DNA from: an uncultured Clostridia bacterium
GTDB lineage: Bacteria > Bacillota_A > Clostridia > Oscillospirales > Oscillospiraceae
Assembly (NCBI GenBank): GCA_946408145.1
Contig: CAMJQX010000006.1
Span: 1-21,745, forward strand
DNA length: 21,745 bases
Reading direction: 5' to 3'
Position numbers and translations under genes: made by a program. This document shows positions 15,095-21,745 of the stretch, one piece after another. Numbering within the stretch: position 1 is the first letter of the stretch; each line of letters begins with the position of its first letter. The notes beneath the pieces are model-generated. The model did no database searches. It was not told the origin of the DNA and saw nothing but the letters and a program-made list of their open reading frames with translations.

Positions 15095-16159
15095 TCAGCT
15101 GCTCTCTTTTTCGACGAGAAACCAGGGCACGCGTTCGGAGGCGCAGCTCTCGCCGCGCATATGGCGAAACAGCAGCTCCGCGGCGGAGCGGCCGACGTTG
15201 TAGGGCCCGTGGGAGAGGGAAGTGATGCGCGGACTGGACATCTCGCTGTACTGGCTGTTGTCGAAGCTGACGATGGCGACGTCATTCGGGATCGACAGGC
15301 CGCACTTTGTCAGATGCGCCGCAAGCCGCGCGGCGATCTCGTCGTTGTAGCAGACAACGGCGCTGCAGCCGGAAAGGATCTCGTTGACCCGCGCCTCGGC
15401 AAAGCCGTCTTTCAGGAAGCGATCCTTCTGGTCGGTGCTGTACCAGAGGATGCTGTCGTCGTCGGGGGGAAGGCCGAATTCCTGCAGCGCGTCGAGGTAA
15501 CCGGCAAAGCGCTGCAGACCCTGGATATCGTCGTGCTTGAAGATCCCGGCGATCCTCCGGTGCCCCTTCCTGTACAGATACTCGACGAGCATCCTGCAGC
15601 CGGCGGCGTTGTCGTCCAGCACATACAGCGTATCCTGCAGCTGGTCGTAATTGCCGTGCATGAACACGAGCGGGATCCCTTTCTCGATCAGCTGCTGATA
15701 GAGCCGGAGGTTGGGATTGGGGAGCCCGGTTTTGGTGCCTTCCACAAGAACGCCGTCGAGCTGCTCCAGGCCGAGCAGCGTCTCCAGGATCTTGCGCTCG
15801 CTGGCGAATTGATTCTGTGTGGCGAAGAGCAGGGGAACGCTGTTGTTCTCCGAGCAGACGGCCTCGATCTCGCGCAGGATGCTGGGGAAAATATAGTCGC
15901 TGATATACGTCGTGACCACGGCGATGGACAGCCTGCGGTTCGCGGGCTGTTCCTTCTGCTCGCGGATGTGCGAGCCGCTGCCCTGCCGCCTGTCGATCAG
16001 CCGCTCGGACTCCAGGAGCGAAAGCGCCTGCCGCACGGTCTGACGGCTCACCTGGAACTGCGCGCAGAGCGCCTGCTCGGTGGGGAGCGTTTTCTGATAG
16101 ACGCCGTCGCGGATGCCGGCTCTGAGCGCCTCGGCCACCATCTGGTATTTCAGATTCAA
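15095..16159 (-). CDS. araR: AraR-like GntR/LacI hybrid transcriptional repressor
   Basis: This 354-residue protein has a GntR-type winged helix-turn-helix at about 1-70 (PTEQALCAQFQVSRQTVRQALSLLE, then the RRQGSGSHI wing) and a LacI-type sugar-binding domain at about 78-350. This unusual combination is that of Bacillus AraR, the L-arabinose repressor, and long segments read like it from memory: VVTTYISDYIFPSILREIE, VEGTKTGLPNPN, GIFKHDDIQGLQRFAGY and YNDEIAARL. The start is TTG 16159, because GGAAGGAGG lies about 9 bases upstream and the frame then opens MNLKYQMVAEALR as this family does. It is divergent from the furanose ABC operon, and its own promoter overlaps an 18-bp repeat, which suggests autoregulation. 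The true inducer could be arabinose or a related furanose. Confidence 0.88.
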   Translation of the reverse strand: MNLKYQMVAEALRAGIRDGVYQKTLPTEQALCAQFQVSRQTVRQALSLLESERLIDRRQGSGSHIREQKEQPANRRLSIAVVTTYISDYIFPSILREIEAVCSENNSVPLLFATQNQFASERKILETLLGLEQLDGVLVEGTKTGLPNPNLRLYQQLIEKGIPLVFMHGNYDQLQDTLYVLDDNAAGCRMLVEYLYRKGHRRIAGIFKHDDIQGLQRFAGYLDALQEFGLPPDDDSILWYSTDQKDRFLKDGFAEARVNEILSGCSAVVCYNDEIAARLAAHLTKCGLSIPNDVAIVSFDNSQYSEMSSPRITSLSHGPYNVGRSAAELLFRHMRGESCASERVPWFLVEKESS

Positions 16160-16203
16160 GAACGGATGCCTCCTTCCTCGAATTGCTCAGTTGTTCTGAA
16201 TTG

Positions 16204-16232
16204 ATTATATCGAAGTAAACGATCACTTTCAA
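16204..16232 (-). promoter_or_regulatory. Near-consensus promoter of the AraR-like repressor gene
   Basis: On the minus strand TTGAAA (16232-16227), a 17-base spacer and a perfect TATAAT (16209-16204). Transcription would start near 16197, about 38 bases before the TTG start codon. Repeat copy 1 (16217-16234) covers its -35 and half of the spacer. Confidence 0.8.
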
Positions 16233-16234
16233 TA
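16217..16234. repeat. 18-bp control-region repeat, copy 1
   Basis: AAACGATCACTTTCAATA. It matches copy 2 at 16 of 18 bases. It overlaps the -35 of the repressor promoter and runs directly into ACAAAT (16234-16239). The CG-centred left half also resembles LacI-family/cre operators. Confidence 0.75.
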
Positions 16235-16341
16235 CAAATCTTCCGAAAGATCGACCGCAGAAGCCGTGAACTGTAAAAAACCGGGTAAAATTGTGCAAAG
16301 CGACAAGAGTACAACCGCCGTTAAAGTGGGTGCAGAAGTTG

Positions 16342-16362
16342 CGAAAACGTTTACTTTCAATA
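16342..16362. repeat. 18-bp control-region repeat, copy 2, with cre-like half
   Basis: The repeat proper is AAACGTTTACTTTCAATA (16345-16362), 128 bases from copy 1. The bases 16342-16355 match the CcpA cre consensus TGWAANCGNTNWCA at 12 of 14 positions, and AAACGTTT is an 8-bp palindrome. It lies between the two promoters, and a weak promoter-like pair (TTTACT and TAAAAA) overlaps it. Confidence 0.7.
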
Positions 16363-16383
16363 AAAAAGCGATAAAAACATGAG

Positions 16384-16404
16384 ATTTGTATGGCCATAAC
16401 AAAT
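16384..16404. promoter_or_regulatory. Candidate AraR operator (ATTTGT...ACAAAT)
   Basis: ATTTGT (16384-16389) and ACAAAT (16399-16404) flank the palindromic core TATGGCCATA, with one extra base on the right. The arms resemble those of Bacillus AraR boxes. A nearby GTACAAA (16408-16414) could be another half-site. Confidence 0.5.
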
Positions 16405-16449
16405 GCGGTACAAAAATTGGTATTGTCAAAGGGGGAGAAATCGGTGTTC

Positions 16450-16461
16450 TGTCTGTACAAA
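16450..16461. promoter_or_regulatory. Candidate AraR operator next to the ABC operon -35
   Basis: TGTCTGTACAAA resembles the TGTNCGTACAAAT pattern I recall for Bacillus AraR operators. It ends 3 bases before the -35 of the operon promoter and touches repeat copy 3, a good position for repression. Confidence 0.45.
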
Positions 16462-16477
16462 CCGTTGACTTTCAATG
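16460..16477. repeat. 18-bp control-region repeat, copy 3
   Basis: AACCGTTGACTTTCAATG matches copy 2 at 15 of 18 bases and starts 115 bases after it. It contains the -35 (TTGACT) of the ABC operon promoter. Confidence 0.7.
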
Positions 16478-16493
16478 TGAAAGGCAGTATCAT
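16465..16493 (+). promoter_or_regulatory. Near-consensus promoter of the furanose ABC operon
   Basis: TTGACT (16465-16470), a 17-base spacer and TATCAT (16488-16493). Transcription would start near 16500, giving a leader of about 52 bases with an inverted repeat TCCGAA-CAAA-TTCGGA at 16506-16521 ahead of the ribosome binding site. Confidence 0.78.
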
Positions 16494-16551
16494 GATGACA
16501 TCAAGTCCGAACAAATTCGGATCACAAAAATTGAAAGAGAGGCTAAACCGT

Positions 16552-17535
16552 ATGAATCGTAAACTTATTGCGCTGCTCCTCGTGCTGGTCATGGTCTTCG
16601 CGTTCACGGCTGTCAATGCTTTCGCCGATGACGACCTGATCAAAGTTGGCATCATCAACCTCGACCCCTCCGAATCCGGCTATCGTCAGGCCAACGTCAA
16701 GGATCTGAACGACACCTTCACCAAGGAGAACGGCTACGACGCCACCTTCGTCACCGCCCCCACCGCCGACAAGCAGCTCGAGGCCGCCAGAGGCTTCATC
16801 ACCGCTGAAGTCGAGTACATCCTGGTCTCCGCCGCTGAGACCACCGGCTGGGATGAGGTCCTCGAAGAGGCCCAGGAAGCCGGCATCAAGGTCTTCCTTT
16901 TCGACCGCATGATCGACTGCGATCCCAGCCTGTACACGGCTGCCGTCGTCTCCGACATGCGCCTTGAGGGCGAGACCGCCGTTGCGTGGCTGGAGAGCCT
17001 CGGCCTTGAGGAGTACAACATCCTCCACATCCAGGGCCAGCTCGGTTCTGCCGCCCAGATCGGCCGCAGCGATCCTCTGACCGAGAAGTGCGAAGCAGCT
17101 GAAAACTGGAACATCGTTCGCGAAGGCACCGGCGGCGACAGCTGGGATCCCAACGAGGCCCGCAAGATCGCCGAGGCTGCCATTGACGCCGGCGAGTCCT
17201 TCAACATCGTCTACGCCGAGAACGACGGCATGGCCGACGGTGTTGTCCAGGCTCTGGACGCCAAGGGCATCACCCACGGCGTTGACGGCGACGTCATCAT
17301 CATGGGCTTTGACTGCAACAAGTGGGCCCTTGAAAAGGTGTTCAGCGGCGAGTGGAACTACGACGGCCAGTGCAGCCCCTTCCAGGCCGGCGTGATCGAC
17401 CAGATGATCAAGACCCTTGAGGCCGGCGGCGAGATCGAAGGCCTGAACGAGCTCAACCAGATCATCTCTGTCGAGAAGGGCTTCGACGCCATGACGATCT
17501 GCCGTCAGGACATCCTCACCTACGGCCTTGGCTGA
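16552..17535 (+). CDS. ytfQ: YtfQ-like furanose ABC transporter substrate-binding protein
   Basis: This 327-residue protein has a signal peptide MNRKLIALLLVLVMVFAFTA ending VNAFA and a periplasmic-binding fold of the sugar type: LIKVGIINLDPSESGYRQANV at the start, LVSAAETTGWDEVLEEAQEAGIKVFLFDR in the middle, and NIVYAENDGMADGVVQALDAKG then IIMGFDCNKWAL. This pattern and the operon order match YtfQ, which binds galactofuranose and related furanoses. The cleavage site is AxA-like and no lipobox Cys exists, which is unusual for a single-membrane Gram-positive. ATG 16552 is chosen with AGAGAGG upstream; earlier in-frame ATGs (16390, 16492, 16495) precede the signal peptide or lie at or before the transcription start. 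Codons are almost all C- or G-ending, a sign of high expression. Confidence 0.88.
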   Translation: MNRKLIALLLVLVMVFAFTAVNAFADDDLIKVGIINLDPSESGYRQANVKDLNDTFTKENGYDATFVTAPTADKQLEAARGFITAEVEYILVSAAETTGWDEVLEEAQEAGIKVFLFDRMIDCDPSLYTAAVVSDMRLEGETAVAWLESLGLEEYNILHIQGQLGSAAQIGRSDPLTEKCEAAENWNIVREGTGGDSWDPNEARKIAEAAIDAGESFNIVYAENDGMADGVVQALDAKGITHGVDGDVIIMGFDCNKWALEKVFSGEWNYDGQCSPFQAGVIDQMIKTLEAGGEIEGLNELNQIISVEKGFDAMTICRQDILTYGLG

Positions 17536-17578
17536 TCCTGCCCGGTTTATCGACCCGCAAACATAACATAAGCAAACA

Positions 17579-17630
17579 GCGCGGTGTGGAGAAGTGGAGA
17601 AATCCGCGGTCCGCACCGCGCCTTTTCTTT
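17579..17630 (+). terminator. Intrinsic (partial) terminator between binding-protein and ATPase genes
   Basis: GCGCGGTGTGGA (17579-17590) pairs with TCCGCACCGCGC (17610-17621), with one wobble pair in 12, and TTTTCTTT follows (17623-17630). The operon genes continue 30 bases later, so partial read-through is expected. Confidence 0.8.
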
Positions 17631-17660
17631 ACAGACTGAAGTGACAGAGGAGCTGAACGG

Positions 17661-19166
<1,506 letters not shown>

Positions 19167-19167
19167 C

Positions 19168-20244
19168 ATGAAGAACAAGAAAAAAACTTCCTCCGGCCTC
19201 GGTCAGCTGCTGATCCCGCTGATCGCGCTGGCCATCCTGCTCGTGTTCAACCTCTTTCGGGACATCAGCTTCTTCTCCATCACCATGCGCGTCAACAACA
19301 GCGGCAACAACGTGCTGGCCGGCAACCTCATCAGCGTCATCGACAGCGCGAGCGAGCTTGCGATCATCGCCATGGGCATGACGCTCGTCACGGCGGCCTG
19401 CGGCGGCCAGGATATCTCCGTCGGCGCGGTCGGCGCGATCTCCGGCGCCGTGTTCGTCAAGGTGCTGCAGGGCATGGGCGGCATCACGATCAGCAGTGTG
19501 ATCATCGGCCTCGTGCTCTGCACCCTCGCGACGATCCTCTTCAAGCTCTTCAACGGCACGCTCGTCGCCGTGTTCCGGATCCAGCCCATGATCGCGACGC
19601 TGATCCTCTATTCCTGCGGCCGCTCGATCGCCTACTGGATCAACGGCGACGCGACGCCGCAGCTCAACAGCCCGATCATCAGCTCCATCGGCATGACGAT
19701 CCCCGGCATCCCGGTGCCGACGCCGATCTTCGCGGTGCTGCTGGTAGGCCTGCTGCTGTTTCTCGTGTTCAAGTTCACGAGCCTCAGCCTCTATACGCAG
19801 TCGGTCGGCATCAACGCCAACGCGGCGCGCCTCAACGGCATCAATCCCACCTACATCAAGCTCATGAGCTTCATCCTGCTCGGCGTCTGCGTCTCGGTCG
19901 CGAGCATCATCGGCGTGTGCCGTCTCGGCCAGCTCAACCACAAGACCCTGCTGGTCGACATCGAGATGGACGCGATCCTCGCGGTGGCCATCGGCGGCAA
20001 CAACCTCGGCGGCGGCCGATTCCGCCTGATCGGGAGTGTTCTGGGCGCCTATATCATCCAGATGCTGACCACCACCCTGTACGCCATGAATGTGGCGCCG
20101 GTCAATGTCAAGGCCTACAAGGCGATCGTGATCATCATCATCGTGGTCGCGGGCTCGCCGGTGGTCAAGAGCAAGCTCACGGCGCTGTGGAACCGCATCC
20201 GATCCGGCGGGCCTCAGAACGCACAGAAAGAGGGGGTGAGCTGA
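19168..20244 (+). CDS. ytfT: YtfT-like sugar ABC transporter permease
   Basis: This 358-residue protein has a basic N-terminus (MKNKKKTSSG) and about eight to ten hydrophobic segments, in the BPD_transp_2 (RbsC/YtfT) family. Typical family segments are AIIAMGMTLVTAACGGQDISVGAVGAISG, GTLVAVFRIQPMIATLILYSCGR, SVGINANAARLNGINPTYIKLMSF, MDAILAVAIGGNNLGGGRFR and LIGSVLGAYIIQML. ATG 19168 is chosen because GGAGGTGAG is correctly spaced for it; the in-frame GTG at 19156 sits on that ribosome binding site. It is one base from the ytfR stop and abuts the next gene, so all three are co-translated. It should pair with the second permease as a heterodimeric pore. Confidence 0.9.
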   Translation: MKNKKKTSSGLGQLLIPLIALAILLVFNLFRDISFFSITMRVNNSGNNVLAGNLISVIDSASELAIIAMGMTLVTAACGGQDISVGAVGAISGAVFVKVLQGMGGITISSVIIGLVLCTLATILFKLFNGTLVAVFRIQPMIATLILYSCGRSIAYWINGDATPQLNSPIISSIGMTIPGIPVPTPIFAVLLVGLLLFLVFKFTSLSLYTQSVGINANAARLNGINPTYIKLMSFILLGVCVSVASIIGVCRLGQLNHKTLLVDIEMDAILAVAIGGNNLGGGRFRLIGSVLGAYIIQMLTTTLYAMNVAPVNVKAYKAIVIIIIVVAGSPVVKSKLTALWNRIRSGGPQNAQKEGVS

Positions 20245-21360
20245 ATGGCGGACAAGAACCGCGGTGCGCGCATCCGGCAGAGAGAGCCGCTGACCGACGC
20301 GCAGATGCTGATGTTCATCAGTATCGGCATTTTCGCCGCCATGTACCTTGCGGCAATGCTCACGCTCAAGGGCGGCTTCCTGAAGCCGCAGCAGATCTTT
20401 GACCTGCTCAACGACAACGCGGCGCTGATCATCATCGCCTGCAGCCTGACGATCGTCATGATCGGCGGCGGCATCAACATCAGCGTCGGCGGCGTGATCG
20501 GCCTTACCGTCATGAGCTGTGCGCTGTTTCTCAACAAGGTCAGCGTCGAGAGCAGCTTTCTCAGCATTTTCCTGACCTTCCTGCTGGCGCTGGGCATCGG
20601 CCTGGGCTTCGGTCTGCTGCAGGGCTTCCTCGTCAGCTATCTCGAGATCCAGCCCTTTATCGTGACCCTCGCGGGCATGTTCCTCGCACGCGGCCTGACG
20701 ACGATCCTCTCCGTCAACCCCGTGAAGGTGCAGCATGAGGCGTTCCTGGCGCTGGTCAAGACCAAGCTCAAGATCTCCTGGCTCGGCTATACGGCGCAGA
20801 ACGGCAACCTGATCCCGGCCAAGATCGAGATCGGGGCGATCGTCGCGGTCGCCGTGGTGATCCTGATGTACCTGCTTCTTCGCTATACAAAGCTCGGCCG
20901 GCATATTTACGCCGTCGGCGGCAACCAGCAGAGCGCGCTGATGCTGGGCATCAACGTCAAGAGCACCATCTTCTGGAGCTATGTGATCAGCGGCCTGCTG
21001 AGCGGCCTTGCGGGCTTCGTCTTCCTGATGCACAAGCCCGCCGGCAACGCGAGCGTCGCCATGCGCGGCGAAATGGACGCGATCGCGGCCTCCATCATCG
21101 GCGGCACGCTGCTCACCGGCGGCGTGGGCAACGTCATCGGCACCTTCTTCGGCGCCATGATCCTCGCCACGATCCAGAAGATCATCGCGCTCAGCCCCCT
21201 CAACGCCTCCTGGTGGCAGGAGATGGCCAACGGCGCCATGCTCGGCTTCTTCATCATCCTGCAGAGCGTCGTGCTCTCCGCCCGCAGCAAGAACAGGGCG
21301 AAGCGCCTGATCAGAGAGAAGGGGAATACGCCGCCGCCCGACGAGCGGCCGCCTGCCTGA
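20245..21360 (+). CDS. yjfF: YjfF-like sugar ABC transporter permease
   Basis: This 371-residue protein of the same BPD_transp_2 family begins immediately after the ytfT stop codon (TGAATG junction), with GGGGGTGAG as its ribosome binding site inside the ytfT end. Family features are LTIVMIGGGINISVGGVIGLT (where YjfF has GGIDLSVG), LEIQPFIVTLAGMFLARGL, YAVGGNQQSALMLGINV and MDAIAASIIGGTLLTGGVGNVIGT. The tail is basic then proline-rich. A second distinct permease is the hallmark that separates YtfQRT-YjfF systems from ribose (Rbs) and galactose (Mgl) systems, which use one permease gene. It closes the operon. Confidence 0.9.
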   Translation: MADKNRGARIRQREPLTDAQMLMFISIGIFAAMYLAAMLTLKGGFLKPQQIFDLLNDNAALIIIACSLTIVMIGGGINISVGGVIGLTVMSCALFLNKVSVESSFLSIFLTFLLALGIGLGFGLLQGFLVSYLEIQPFIVTLAGMFLARGLTTILSVNPVKVQHEAFLALVKTKLKISWLGYTAQNGNLIPAKIEIGAIVAVAVVILMYLLLRYTKLGRHIYAVGGNQQSALMLGINVKSTIFWSYVISGLLSGLAGFVFLMHKPAGNASVAMRGEMDAIAASIIGGTLLTGGVGNVIGTFFGAMILATIQKIIALSPLNASWWQEMANGAMLGFFIILQSVVLSARSKNRAKRLIREKGNTPPPDERPPA

Positions 21361-21745
21361 GGCTGCCGTTTCGCTCGGCAAGAGAATGCGCTGCCCCGAA
21401 AAGGGGGTGTGCTGCGGAATGCGGAAGTACGGCCCAAAGCCCGGACGCTGACGAAGGGGAGAGCCTTGTGTCGCTCCCGGCGGCGTTTTACAGTATTACA
21501 AGGAAACAGTGGGGTGAATCCACAGAAATGTGTGGATTTGCCTCACTTTTTCGATGCAATTGCACCTTGTCCCGCGGCGGGCGGCTGATAGCCGCTCCTA
21601 CGAGACGCGACGGGGAACTGCCGCGTAATACTATCCACTAATAGAAACCATAAATACTTTGCGGCCGGATTTGCGCCACGCTTCGTTTCATCGGCACAAG
21701 CTCCGGATCATCTCGCTTCCGTGAAGCATCACGAAAGCTCGCTCC
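21361..21745. other. Right-hand intergenic region
   Basis: No gene is recognisable in these 385 bases. A hairpin at 21517-21538 followed by TTTTT is the only clear element. An A+T-rich patch at 21626-21660 (TAATACTATCC, TAATAG, ATAAATAC) could hold a promoter for a gene beyond the window, but I cannot place -35 and -10 convincingly. Confidence 0.45.
21517..21551 (+). terminator. Probable intrinsic terminator of the furanose ABC operon
   Basis: AATCCACA (21517-21524) pairs with TGTGGATT (21531-21538) around GAAATG. A GTG/CAC pair can extend the stem with a bulge, and TTTTT follows at 21547-21551. It lies about 155 bases after the last permease gene, with nothing recognisable between. Confidence 0.55.

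Noticed and set aside
15161..16204. 347-codon plus-strand frame opposite the AraR-like repressor
   Set aside because: The minus-strand frame encodes a full GntR-LacI protein with its own promoter, ribosome binding site and terminator.
16217..16477. Three regularly spaced repeats as a CRISPR array
   Set aside because: The units are only 18 bases, imperfect, and spaced 115-128 bases with promoter elements between; they are operators rather than CRISPR repeats.

Overview
The window is GC-rich bacterial DNA, about 60% GC by eye, densely coded and almost entirely on the + strand. The organism is most likely a member of the Clostridia (Firmicutes). Reasons are the strong AGGAGG-type ribosome binding sites, SpoIIE/RsbU-type phosphatases, a GntR-LacI hybrid repressor closely resembling Bacillus AraR, and short tandem operons ended by hairpin terminators. 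There is no rRNA or marker gene, so the assignment is an inference. I recognised no tRNA, rRNA, CRISPR array or insertion sequence.

Left part (1-3300). The window opens with a perfect 14-bp hairpin, then an open frame that looks like the C-terminal part of a KAP/AAA-like ATPase. This frame runs without a stop into a second P-loop (kinase-like) protein that has its own excellent internal ribosome binding site at 621-635. A secreted calcineurin-like phosphoesterase overlaps the end of that frame by ATGA. A strong terminator hairpin and a doubtful small minus-strand ORF follow.

Middle part (3300-15000). A tail-anchored coiled-coil protein precedes a membrane-bound SpoIIE-type phosphatase. Next comes a Gfo/Idh/MocA oxidoreductase with a VOC protein and a Dabb protein, which looks like a small catabolic module of unknown substrate. 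A lipoprotein with a terminator follows, then a second, paralogous sensor phosphatase (dCache-HAMP-PP2C) behind a near-consensus promoter and a long structured leader. An HD-domain hydrolase overlaps a cardiolipin synthase, and an iron-sulfur-flavoprotein-like reductase ends at a 19-bp bidirectional terminator.

Right part (15000-21400). This is the clearest system: an AraR-like repressor on the minus strand, divergent from a YtfQ-YtfR-YtfT-YjfF type furanose ABC importer (binding protein, double-NBD ATPase, two permeases). The 390-bp control region has a near-consensus promoter for each direction, three copies of an 18-bp repeat (one on each -35 region and one between), and several ATTTGT/ACAAAT/GTACAAA half-sites like those of AraR operators. 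A terminator between the binding-protein gene and the ATPase gene probably sets a high binding-protein to transporter ratio. The natural reading is an arabinose/arabinofuranose- or galactofuranose-inducible uptake operon. The last 385 bases hold a probable terminator and no recognisable gene.
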